Below are positions 1 through 10,063 of a DNA stretch of 64,000 nt, in pieces. The notes under the pieces are model-generated. The model was given only the letters and a program-made list of their open reading frames with translations. It was not told where the DNA came from and searched no databases. Positions within the stretch are counted from its first letter, which is position 1; every line of letters begins with the position of its first letter. The stretch comes from Oscheius onirici (taxonomy: Eukaryota; Nematoda; Chromadorea; Rhabditida; Rhabditidae), in the NCBI GenBank assembly GCA_932521025.1, contig OW051473.1, positions 10,106,001 to 10,170,000 of the forward strand, written 5' to 3'. The position numbers and the translations under genes are program-made.

Positions 1-892
1 TCAACTGTCCTGGATCTTTCTCACTGAAAAGCTGTTTTGTAGAAGCCCTTCCATAATCTTTCTATGGGAGGGCGGAATCTCGTAATAAACGAGCGTTTCC
101 TCTTTTTTCCATACTTCCGATATTTTTATGGTCAAAACTTTCTGACTTCCTTATAGACGTCTTCCTCTTTCTCATATTAGTCGTGTTAAAATTGCACATT
201 GCATATTTTTAGTTACGCAAAGTTGCATACACGATATTTATTCACTGTAATCTAGCATGCCGTTTTTGAGTGATATTTTTCAATCCCTTCCCAGATAATT
301 CCCAATATTTTTCCCACGTCCGATTAGAGGATTCCTGAGAAAGTCACTCACTCAATAACAAAGCTATATCTGGGGCAATCAGTGAAAAACTCTTCTTTTA
401 AATTTTCTTTGCTATCAGAATTTTGACGTGTCTTGTAATGTGTCTTCTCCTGTTCCATACGAATGTAGTAATTTAGATCTCCAGCACAACTAGACCAGCA
501 TGTTTCCTCTTCATAGCCTACAGGTTAGCTTGTCATTTATTTAGCCACACGCACCGATCTTTGTTGTCGCGTTTTTAATTTGGCTAATGTTGTGCTGTAT
601 AGCCGGTAGGATAATGCACAATATTTTACAAATCTTCGTTTTGGCAGTATGTGAGCAAATCAAGACTTATTTTTGCAGCACGATATACAGTATAATTCAA
701 AATTATGACACAGCCAATTACCAAAAACAATGGTCTACAACATTCCCCAAAATGTCCCCAGACATGAGTCTGCTTGCCCTTTTCCGGGGAAGATTCCAAT
801 AAGCTGAGACGAGCCTTTGGCACATGACACACACCGACTCCCCCATTAGTCACAAACGCTGTTATTATGAAGCCCCATTTCAGTATTCTATC
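1..892. other. No recognisable gene; 5' flank of the first gene
   Basis: AT-rich sequence with only short open frames (up to 75 codons) on both strands and no recognisable protein similarity. The last part ends in an ATTTCAG acceptor at about 875-884, just before the first start codon, so this is best read as intergenic DNA plus promoter/outron. Confidence 0.5.
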
Positions 893-1361
893 ATGGAGAG
901 GCTCTACGAAGACGAATTTATTCTTCTCACTCCGACGAAGCTCGTCTTGAAAAACTTTCGCTTCCCGAGCAAGAAGTGCAAGATTGTAAGTACAGAACTT
1001 ATATCGGTGGTCTGGTTCGAGGTGAGAATTTTGTCAAGAGGAAATAATAGTTTTGTTACAGAGTCAAGTCACCTGCCACCACAAGGAAATTAAGGCCTGG
1101 GGTAAAAGCAAATCACTGATCTACTGGGCCTTAGACGTTAAGAGGTAAGCCTTTTTCACTTAACGATACTATAAGCAAACTTTAAAGAGAAGTTAACACA
1201 TTTTAAGATGTCTGCCTGGAAGCCATCGCTTTAACATAGTTGTCGACGTGGGGCAAGCTCTCCGTTACGGATTCTCTGTCGAAGACGGAGTCAAATTTAT
1301 GGAAGCGATGCGGGACATCCTCGACTATCATGTTATCGTCGTGGACAAGATTAACATCTAA
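893..1361 (+). CDS. Small hypothetical protein, possibly PH-like fold
   Basis: Three exons (893-985, 1062-1144, and one starting near 1208) join in phase to give about 109 residues. I chose the ATG at 893 because an ATTTCAG acceptor lies 9 nt upstream, as for a trans-spliced leader; an in-frame ATG at 824 would add 23 residues. The protein starts MERLYEDEFILLTPTKLVL. It shows several predicted beta strands followed by an amphipathic C-terminal helix around GVKFMEAMRDIL, which resembles the order of a PH-like domain. No signal peptide or membrane segment is seen. I do not recognise the family, and the PH-like idea is inference. It converges on the hormone gene at 1607-2037. Confidence 0.65.
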
Positions 1362-1606
1362 TTGTACAGAATGTAAAGAAAGTATCGGTTTTATTAAAAA
1401 CTTAAAAAGATCTATGCACTAATAACAAAGAACAGATTTATTGCGGTCCTGTGTGTGAGAGTGGCCGGTGTGCCGTTGAGATCAGGGAGGGAGAAGTTAA
1501 AGTGTGTGGAGGGAAAAATGTGTGGCGGTTTTAAAGCTCGGAAAGGCCCGTAATGAAGAATAAAAGTCAAGAAGCAGAGTTCTCAGTCCCTGCACAGCCG
1601 TAGAGA

Positions 1607-2037
1607 CTAGTTGACGGCACAGTCAAAACAGTCACATTGTAAGGCTGATGGTATTCGAATTTCTCTCACACCCTCTTCGCACATCATCTCTGCATGCACC
1701 TAAACATCTTTCACTATTAAATTGTTAAAGTAAAGATTCACCCATTCTGTATCCGTCATCCGACAACATTTACTCATCTGCGTGTTCATTTTCCCCGTCA
1801 ATGGATTCGGAAACGATACGGAGAAACAATAGCCGCTACATCGGTTCACTCGTACTATTAACAATTCACAGCCTTCTTCGTCTACTAGCTCTTCAGCACC
1901 TGAAAAATGGAATCTTTAAGGTTTTTAGTTTTTAACTTACCAACTTTTTTGCACTCCATGACGAGACCGGCGGATACTTTTTGGAGGCCGAGTAAGAGGA
2001 GTGCGAGCAGCGATGCCGCTCGCTGCCACCGCCGCAT
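1607..2037 (-). CDS. Glycoprotein-hormone alpha2-type cystine-knot protein (GPA2/FLR-2-like)
   Basis: Three exons (2037-1941, 1899-1742, 1699-1607) encode 115 residues. A hydrophobic signal peptide follows the start (MRRWQRAASLLALLLLGLQK). The mature part has the cystine-knot pattern of thyrostimulin-alpha proteins: an early Cys, a GCELLIVRVNRCSGYCF block with the C-x-G-x-C ring, then SKCCRMTDTEW, a single Cys in AEMMCEEGV, and a terminal CDCFDC that matches the C-x-C-x-x-C end of GPA2. Family members are secreted ligands of leucine-rich GPCRs, and FLR-2 is the Caenorhabditis member. The start follows a CTTTTCAG acceptor by 1 nt, which fits trans-splicing. The introns are 41-42 nt. I am confident of the family and less so of GPA2 over GPB5. 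Confidence 0.82.
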
Positions 2038-4675
2038 CCTGAAAAGGTAAATTTTAAAGAAAAATGCAAGCAAAAGGCTTAAGCTATTAAAGTTCTGAAC
2101 AAAACATGGTCTGTTGATGTGAAACATGATCTGAGAAATGTTGTTTTTTGCATGAGAAAAGGGACCCCCCCCCCCCGAAAAAAGAGAGGCTGGTGTGTCC
2201 TGTTGTGGACACTGTGGCTCTGCTTTATAGAACTAGAGTGACGCCCGAGTCTTTGATGGTTTGATAAGCTGCGGGGTGTTTAGGTTATTCGCGGTCACAA
2301 ATTATCCATACGTTCGTTTTTTTTCTGTTTACTTAGACGTCTACAATGGCACAGCCCTGTTTGCCGAAGACATCAAACGGTTCGAGACTAAAGGGCAAAA
2401 ATCAGACGGTTCAATAGTTACAAGCATTTAAGAATTGTAGAAGACATTGGGTTAAAGGTTAAGCAGAATGATAAAGAGTTTAGACGTCTGAGAATTCAGA
2501 GAACAGACACAGTAGTTATCTGCTAGGACCATCCCCTTTACGGAACTTTAGGCTTAAAGGATCAGTGCCGGGCTGATTATTGACGCAGAACAAGACAAGA
2601 TCACAACTGCAGGCTTCCGGTTACGGGTTGAAACATTGGCACATTTCAGGCCCTCTTTAAAAGAGGGTGGCTCTGAAAATGACGCGACGAATGTTGGCTT
2701 TTCTACTACGCGTCATTTCGTTCCCTCTTTTTTGTTTGTTTCAAGTGGTCTGGCTCTCGTTCTCTTCTCCAGGACATTTCCTATTCGCCCTTCTGGCGAC
2801 GTCGTTACACGAGATTGCACCAAATACTCGGAGCCAGATGGTGGTCAGCGATGAAAAAGAGTACTACTCGACGTCATAGAGTCTGATTGGGACACGGTAG
2901 AGTTTCACTCTAATGAGGTATTGAGCAAACTGGGGACCGTTTGAAGGCGAGATACGTATCCTCCGGCACGTGGATATCAACCTAGAATTACGCAGACTAA
3001 GTTTCTGGACTTCCACCTAGTATTACGCAGTCTCGCGGAGATATCCTCTTTAACTCAGTATACCTACTTCGAGAAAGTTACAGTACCGTACAGTAACCAG
3101 GCAGCATTTTGTGGAATAATGCAAACTATTTTCAAGAAAAAGAGATAACAAATGGTTAAAAGCAAAACTATTGTAGGGGTAGGGAACGGAAAAGAAGTAT
3201 GGCTCCATACAAAAACTGGAAAAAGGTGTTGGTCCAATAGTTTAAAACAGCTGCTACAGTAACCTGAGAAACTACGACCTTTTACGTGTCGGATCAAAAG
3301 TTGCCGTGACTATTTAAAGTTGCAATCCAGCCATATTTAGATACTGAGTGGGCGGAGTGAAAACAAGATCACACCCGTGTGGAATCTGCACAGCCTAGGA
3401 GAGTCATTCTGACCCTCTAATGTGGGAAAAAACTGGAAAAGGAAGACGTGACGTAGAACTGCTCATATCGCCCGTTTGACGAACGTGAAGGACCAGAGCC
3501 TCATTTCGGCCGTAGAGGATCGGATTTCTCCTTATGAGGAAAGGCAGATTCCTTGACAGATCCTATGCAGATTCTTCGCACCCACTCAAATAGAGCTATA
3601 AACAGTTAGTGAGCAGGGAAAGGATAAATCTTTTCGAAATAGTGTATCTATATGTTCAGACAAGCTAAACTTGGAAGAACAGACGAAACGTGAGAGGATA
3701 AGCGTCTGCGGGCCCCTTTGCTACAGATTTCTCCAGTGGCAACATGGCCATATTTGCCTTGGCATCATATTCATTTCGCTGCTCTATTCTAAGAGCACAA
3801 TCGGAACATTTGTAGATGATCGCCAGTAATGGCGTAAGCAAGCAACTTTTCCCACCCTAACAAAAGTAAACAAGACGTAAATAAAAGTGCAGACGCTGCT
3901 ATTTTCGTTTCTTGGGAAATTTGATAGCAAATTGGTTCAGCACTTCTTATCACTATAGGTCATGACGTGGTTCCAGAACTCTTTCAAAAAAATTGTGTTC
4001 AATCAGATTTCTGCCACTCGTTTCTTGAATCACCAAAGAATTCGAGTCAAAACAGCATTCCAGATCGAATTGACCTGCTGACGACAATGCTAATCGTATC
4101 ACCCACCTTTGCTCCAATGTCAACACATAATTCCAAAGTGTGTCCTTTGTGACGCAAGGCGTGGCACAATGAGTTAAGAAAATAGACTGCAAGACTCTGA
4201 AATAGTTGAAAGTTGAGGGAAGTGAATCACTTGTCTCCCATAAATAATTTGAAAGTCCTTTCCTGATAAGTCTGGCTCAGCTGTAGTCTGCACTTCTACT
4301 CAATTACTAGTCAACAGGACCTTCTGCCCAGTAAATATAAACGAAACGGGGTCTATTTTGGGGAAAAGAGCCGATTAGATAAGGGTCACTTGCGAGAAAG
4401 TGCTCAAATTTGAGCAGAGTCGTTGTTGGTCTTCTTTGTCAGCAGTGGAAAAAGAACTGTACCCGTGGCCTCACAGACTCTTGAGAGGACCACAACAATC
4501 GAGACAGTTAGACGGATGCATTGTTGTGACCACAGAGAATAGACAATGGAGCGTTCAAGCCCTCAAACAAACAGTCAAAATGAGTACCAGAATGTTTATG
4601 TACATCCTTTATTATACACTTGCAACTATGAAAAGATCAATGAGGAGAAAGACGGAGCTGAGAACGAGGATCTGA
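2038..4675. other. 2.6-kb intergenic stretch, no convincing gene
   Basis: Contains a poly-C run near 2166-2177 and scattered open frames under 95 codons. One frame at 2667-2879 begins with a hydrophobic, signal-like stretch but has no splice context or known domain. I could not join exons into any recognisable protein. Some segments (2340-2640) read like decayed coding DNA in several frames, but no element could be identified. Confidence 0.4.
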
Positions 4676-5122
4676 TTACTTCTTAAAGAACGGTGACATT
4701 CCTGACATTCCTAGAGGTGATCCAAATGAGCCCATTGAAGAGTACGGTGATCCGAAGCCACCCATTCCGAGTCCAGCACCAAGACCTCCCATTCCGGGAG
4801 GTGGCATTGGCGGAGGAATGCCACCCATTCCCATTCCAGACATTCCGTATCCTCCCATTCCCATGCCACCCATTCCGTAAGGAGAACCCATCATGCCGTA
4901 GGGTGATCCCATTCCAAGTGAACTGCCAAGACCTGAATGGATTTTCAATGCAAAAATACTTTTAACTTACCCATTCCTCCCATAGAGTACGGATCTGAAG
5001 CGTAAGGGCGATATGCCCCGAAAGGAGAAGATCTACATGAAAGAGGACAAATCAGTTAAAGATCGATTGTATTGAGCTCACGCTGCCAGTGAGAGGAGAG
5101 CGAAAAAGGTGGTCGAGAGCAT
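4676..5122 (-). CDS. Secreted Gly/Met-rich low-complexity protein
   Basis: Three exons give about 120 residues. Exon 1 carries a signal peptide (MLSTTFFALLSLAAASS). Exon 2 encodes a short Tyr-rich piece, and exon 3 a run of GMGG, GSPYGM and SGM repeats with one proline block (GIPPPMPPPGMGG), ending SPFFKK. The composition resembles nematode glycine-rich secreted or cuticle-associated peptides; no catalytic domain is present. A CATAAAAG TATA-like box lies about 44 bp upstream of the ATG on the minus strand. The open frame on the opposite strand over the same bases is a shadow of the repeat. Function is unknown; a structural or antimicrobial-type role is only a guess from composition. Confidence 0.72.
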
Positions 5123-5165
5123 TGTGATGGAGGTCGACTTGCATTGGTAAATCTGCTCATTCAAC

Positions 5166-5173
5166 CTTTTATG
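5166..5173 (-). promoter_or_regulatory. TATA-like box of the Gly/Met-rich gene
   Basis: The minus-strand sequence CATAAAAG lies about 44 bp upstream of the start codon at 5122. Similar boxes precede other small secreted-protein genes in this window. Confidence 0.4.
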
Positions 5174-5951
5174 CCGCCCGAGGGATCAAGGGATTGTCGA
5201 ACACGTTCCTTCTCTAGTTTTACATACGTGGCACGAACACTTTCACTTCTGAGCTACCGGTTTTTCACGTTCCGCAATTTGAGCTCGCCGTGGGAAAGTA
5301 TTAAGTTGAGGCTTTTTGAAACACACGATGCACTGCTGTGACCGCCTTGCTTTTCCATACCACAGTATCCACCCCAAAAATCGAATACCCTTGTACAAAT
5401 TTTCAGCTGAAAAATCTTTAAATTTCAACTTTATACTGTCTAGGAATCATTTTATTTTTATCTGTCTGGTGATTAAAAATCTACGACGTTCCGACCTTGA
5501 ACCGACTTTTGTCCTCTTACACAGTACAATGCTCTTTTGGCTGACTTAGGTGTCCTTGAGAACGGCTCAGACACAGTCCTTCGTTTCACATTTTTAGATC
5601 TACCTGGTTGTTGACTCAGATTCGTAATTATCCAATCGGACCGGTTATTGCGCGACCGGGCTAAGTAATCCGAAAAGCCAGGGGCACAAAAAATGCAACG
5701 ATACCGAGAAACGGGTTTGATGGTACATCAACATACAGAAATAGTACGAAAATAGGAACAAACAACAGGGACGCCTTTTTTGCAACCACATACAGTTTTC
5801 AGACCATTTTCTTTACAAAGACTTCATTACAGAAGAATTCAGATTTTCAGGGTCCCGCCACGAAATCTGTAAGCGAGCCAAAAACGATGCCGCGTCGCTT
5901 TCAAACTGAAATTATATTTTTTTTCTTTATCGAAAACCTTTTTCACTAAAG
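5174..5951. other. Intergenic region between divergent genes
   Basis: Short open frames only. It separates the Gly/Met-rich gene (minus) from the acidic-protein gene (plus) and probably holds both promoters. No repeat or RNA gene was recognised. Confidence 0.4.
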
Positions 5952-7196
5952 ATGGACGACGATTTTGAAGTCTACGCTGAGGATAGTTTCGAGAAAACCT
6001 TGAAAAACCTTCCACAAACATTTGTAAGCGCTTTTTTTTTACCATTTATTGAGTTTTCAGACAAAATGGGAAACATTCGATGAAGAAAATGAAGCAGGCT
6101 GTTTAGATGTTGAACTAGAGACCGAAGATTCCACTGACAAACTAACTACATTGAAATATCCAAAGCATGCCGAGGAAATCAAGGAAAATTCCCGAATTAT
6201 GATCATCAGGTAGTTTTCTATTCTCCTGCTTCAAATATGTTTAGCCACAAGAAAAATGGAGATTCTGATGAATTGAAGCAAATTCTTCGAAGATTGCATG
6301 AAGTGAAGCTAGAAAATACCACAATTGTAAGAATTTTTCAACTATATTTTTAAAATTAGTGTCAGATTCTTCAAACAACTCACAGTTCTTTAAGCGAAGA
6401 AGAATTGGATCTGTTGGATGTCTTTGTTGAGCACTATAAAAATTTTCATATTGAATACGAGGACAAGGATCCGGTAAGCAGCTTCCACCTTTTTGAGAAC
6501 AGCTTTTGTTAAAGGACGATGAAATCTTCAACAAACTAAACAAACAAACATATTCAGACAGTGAAGAATCGGAACGAGAGATAAATGTAAGTGATCTTTT
6601 TATTTTCGAAACTTTTCGCCCACACCTACCTGAAATATGGGTTTTCACTATTTTTCCTTTCCCTTTTCGCGTATTCAGCCATTTTTTATCGAGTTCATTG
6701 TGTAAACATGGAAAAATTAGTCGAAAATAACGTGAAAAAATCGTTTGCCCCTTGTACGTACGCTGCTCTCAGACATTTCTAGGTACTTTCGACAAATTTT
6801 CACATCTGGGGGGATGTTTTACACCCTGACAGCATGAAGCCTGGTTAAAAACTTGAAAATGGTAGAAAAATGCTGGGAACCCGCATTGTAGGAAAAAATG
6901 CTTGACCGAACTGATGCGTCTGCAGCACAACCAAAACTTCAAAAATGGCGAATTATCGAAGATCTTTCGAAAAGATTTTAATTTCAGCCAGGAGAAGACA
7001 GTGACGAAGATGAGGAGGAAGACAATTTCCAGCTCGATTTCAAAGCCATGCTAGAGGTTTGCTTTGTACCATTTTTGTTCAAAATCCTTACTTTCAGATG
7101 AGAAACATGCTGAAGAACATGGATCACGACGATCCCCTGCGTCTTGAGGCTGCCGAAAAGATGGTAAAAATGATATCCAAAAATTGGGACAAGTAA
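5952..7196 (+). CDS. Acidic protein, possibly adaptin-binding (AAGAB/p34)-like
   Basis: Seven exons join in frame to about 210 residues, starting MDDDFEVYAEDSFEKTLKNL at an ATG directly after CACTAAAG. The middle part reads as strand-helix-strand-helix-strand (RIMIISHKK, DELKQILRRLHEV, TTIILQTT, EEELDLLDVFVEHY, FHIEYED). That order resembles the GTPase-like core of p34/AAGAB. The C-terminus (LDFKAMLEMRNMLKNMDH, then RLEAAEKMVKMISKNWDK) resembles the short C-terminal helical segment of that family. A strongly acidic linker (PGEDSDEDEEEDN) separates them. AAGAB binds alpha and gamma adaptins during AP complex assembly. The similarity is from memory and weak, so the function is tentative. One acceptor may be AAAG rather than CAG (near 6514). 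Confidence 0.55.
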
Positions 7197-7305
7197 ACCC
7201 TTTAAGTATACTTCCTGATTGTGAGTGTATTTATTGCCAAAAATAAATATTGTTCATTTTGTAACCGGAAAGTTATCACAGTTATTTTGGATCGCTGCCA
7301 GATAC

Positions 7306-8350
7306 TCATTTTATCGATTTCTTCGGTTCCTCTTCCTGCAAGTCATTCAGTCGTAACGGAGGAAGAGCTCGGTACTGTTCGGCTCGCTGCGGCAAGTGAG
7401 CAACGCCTCGAATGGCTGAAAAATCGGTATAACTTGAAAAAGTGATTCTCACCGTTTATGTATGCTCCATGATGTTTTTCTTCGGGCGAGAGCCCTTTAC
7501 TTGCAAAAGGGGAGATGTAATGGAAGTCACCTGGAATGAGTATTATGAAAAAAAAGTTGTGAAACTCAGATTTTTATGGATTTTTCACAAAGTTTGCAGT
7601 TAAACTTACTTTCTTTCACCCCAATGGGCGGAAGAGGCGGTCGCTTGTACGGATCCAAGTTGCTCTCCGAGTTTTGGCGATTACCCATGTTTAGTTGTTT
7701 CTTCCAACGACAGCAGAAGAATCTATTAGATTTTTTTGTAACTCTTCTGTGTCTAAGTACCTATAACAGATATTTTCTGTTCCGTCGTCATAAGTGCTCG
7801 TCAAAGCCGGGTTGTCATTTTGTCGGATCACTTGTCTGAAAAAGAGGGCATGTTTTATACAGATGAGCGCTTACTTCTTCTTCCGACAAAGATTTCTCAG
7901 AAGAAGGTACACAAGGAGGAAGACGCAAATTGATATGGAGGCTATGGCCACGTAGACCACCCAAGGATTTCGGTCTGGAAATACTGCATGTGAAAAGATG
8001 ACATACAGGCTGTTGAATTATCCTGTCTGTGACTCTAATCTTTGTGACCATAACTAGATGTCTTGTTCATGTCTACAACAACATTAAAACAACATCTTGG
8101 AAGCAGACATTTCATCTACTGATACCTTTGCGTGTTCCGTTTTTTTGCTGTGAATAATATAGTTACCGATAAAGTTTGCAAACTCTGGAAGGTCGAATGG
8201 ATGATTTGTCGTCGCGTTTGTTGAATTCCCTCCATCCTCAAAGTAGGTCGTATTTGCAGGAGGAAGCGGAAAGCTGTCAGGATCAGAAGTTGAAGGAACT
8301 TCTGGATCGCCCAGCTCTACGACTTCATCCAATAATGTCCGATTAGACAT
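7306..8350 (-). CDS. Single-pass membrane protein with glycosylatable N-terminus and Pro-rich tail
   Basis: Six short exons join to about 220 residues. The ATG at 8350 immediately follows TTTTTTCAG, as for a trans-spliced message. Residues ~1-60 hold several N-glycosylation sequons (NRT, NTT, NST, NAT) and no clear signal peptide. One membrane span follows (WVVYVAIASISICVFLLVYL), then a basic stop-transfer RKKK, a juxtamembrane Cys-rich patch (FFCCRWKKQ) that could be palmitoylated, and a tail with KRPPLPPIG and ending EEEPKKSIK. The layout suggests a type III plasma-membrane protein with a cytoplasmic adaptor-binding tail. I do not recognise the family. An exon boundary near 7760 uses a 38-nt intron and is the least certain join. 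It converges on the gene at 5952-7196; the two poly-A signals lie within about 15 bp. Confidence 0.65.
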
Positions 8351-9467
8351 CTGAAAAAAGGGGAAGCCAATTACGGTGTTTGGCTTGATGAAGAAATTGA
8401 TTGGGAGGGATATGCGCATTTCCTATGAATATAGCTGGGACAGACGCTGTGTCATTTGTCCAACTGGATAAATGCGAAAATCAGCTGGTTTGACCCGCTA
8501 ATTTATTGAGCAGGATCTATGTGTAATAATGAGAGATAGAAAGAGAGCTAACCGCAGAAATACGAGCACAACAGGTGCTTCGAAAAAGACGAACTCGCTC
8601 AATTACCCGCGAGAGAACAGTTTTATCATGGGGATGGATAGCGTGTTATTTTGATCGAGAACACGGGTCCCTCGTCTAACAAAAAGTCAGTTTCCCAGGG
8701 CCCATTTCAATAGCAAAATCAACCTGTTCGCCAGGTGAAATCTACGTCGAAAGCAATCCGAATACAAGTAGTGAAATGAGCTTGAGACGGCAGCTCCCAT
8801 GGCAACAAGCCCCCGAAGTATCTTGTTACAGAGCAAAAACAAGTGTTTTAGGTTCCCCGAGTGTGATATGGTGATGAATCACGTGATGCCAGGTGGAGTG
8901 GGCAATAAGTGATGAACACTAGGTAGGAAGTGCTCGGGTGTCGCATTTGCAGTATTCTCATTACGCCATTTTACCGCAGCTGCTGCGGTGTTGCTCTTTG
9001 ACAAGCCGATAAAAATTTGAGGTGAGCACATGCGTCAGAACTCCGTTAAAGAGCCATCAAGTCGTCAAGTTTTTTGCGTTGGTAAAACTCACCAGCCGTC
9101 AATGAGACGCGTGGTGCATGTACACAGAATAGGTCGCAAACTCGACCGACCCAAAATCCGATTATTGTCAATTCAAAAAAGAGGATACGCTGGCGGGGAA
9201 AACAAGAACAACAAAGGAATCGATGCGTAGTAGTCACACCAAGGGATGGGGTCGAGCTCCGTTAAGACTTTTGCGTGAAAGATTCCCCTCGGGTCGTATG
9301 ACTTAAGATATAAAAAAATTACGTGAAAGCGCAACAAAACACAAAATTTCACTCTCGACCGGGAACCGGTTATTTCAAACGGACTCGCGCGAGGTAAACC
9401 ATCCAATTGTAACGGTTTGCATTATCTTCCCGCTCTAATTGGATTCACACCTAACAAGTTTGACGAG
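8351..9467. other. 1.1-kb intergenic/promoter region
   Basis: No coding exon could be supported. Open frames at 9030-9240 on both strands overlap each other and show no known domain. Confidence 0.4.
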
Positions 9468-9474
9468 GATAAAA
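9468..9474 (+). promoter_or_regulatory. TATA-like box of the PLA2-like gene
   Basis: GATAAAA lies 38 bp upstream of the start codon at 9506, in the same spacing as other TATA-like boxes here. Confidence 0.4.
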
Positions 9475-9505
9475 GTAGAATGTCTTGGCCCAAAATAAAC
9501 GGATA

Positions 9506-9944
9506 ATGCTAGTCATTCTTCTTTTAGTACCCCTTGTTTACGCCAGATTCTACTGTGGCCTGGATCCCATGACAAACCTAATGATGGAGATTCATACAAA
9601 ACTCGACTGCCCGAGTATTGTCGGTGAGCAGTAATGTCCGGATATAAATAATGTCTATGTGGTTGCGAGCAGCAACAGCCAAGTCCGAAAACAGAATGGC
9701 TGCCGCTGAGCGTTGAATTTCAAACTAGGGGCTCCTTTACGTACGGGGGGCCTGACCACTAGGTGGCAAAGTACACAATATTTATGACCGTACAGTGAGA
9801 GAGAATTCAGCTAAACATGACAATTGCTGCATGGAGCACGGGTTCTGCTACTTGAGGAGAAATCCATATGAGGCCTGTGACAATACCTACTGTGCATGTG
9901 TTGCCCCCTTGGCTGCCGAAGGAATTTGCAAGGTTGGAGACTAG
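9506..9944 (+). CDS. Secreted phospholipase A2-like protein, canonical Asp49 absent
   Basis: Two exons (9506-9623 and 9811-9944) encode about 84 residues. The first 13 residues are a signal peptide (MLVILLLVPLVYA). The core motif KHDNCCMEHGFCY aligns with the secretory PLA2 signature D-x-C-C-x-x-H-D-x-C-Y and is followed by CDNTYCACV, the second half of the disulfide core. The catalytic His is kept, but the Asp next to it is Gly, and the usual glycine-rich calcium loop is not visible in the short N-terminal part. Active enzymes of this family need both features to bind calcium and cut phospholipids, so catalysis is doubtful. Nematodes are known to carry short divergent PLA2-like proteins. The poly-A signal GAATAAAG is near 10048, adjacent to the SDR stop codon. 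Confidence 0.75.
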
Positions 9945-10063
9945 CCATTTCAAGGGCAAATTTCAGTTTCACGGTGACAACTTTTGCAATACTGTCAGAG
10001 CGAATGGCAAGAACATTTATCCAATGTTCACAATGCAGAATGGTCGTTGAATAAAGATGTTTT

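Noticed and set aside
2667-2879. 70-codon frame with hydrophobic, signal-like start
   Set aside because: No splice signals, poly-A signal or domain; a second frame over the same bases is equally open.
4693-4965. 90-codon plus-strand frame opposite the Gly/Met-rich gene
   Set aside because: Mirror of the repetitive minus-strand coding sequence (Pro/Phe-rich shadow).
6591-6782. Open frames inside the intron of the acidic-protein gene
   Set aside because: Bounded by good donor and acceptor of the flanking exons; no similarity.
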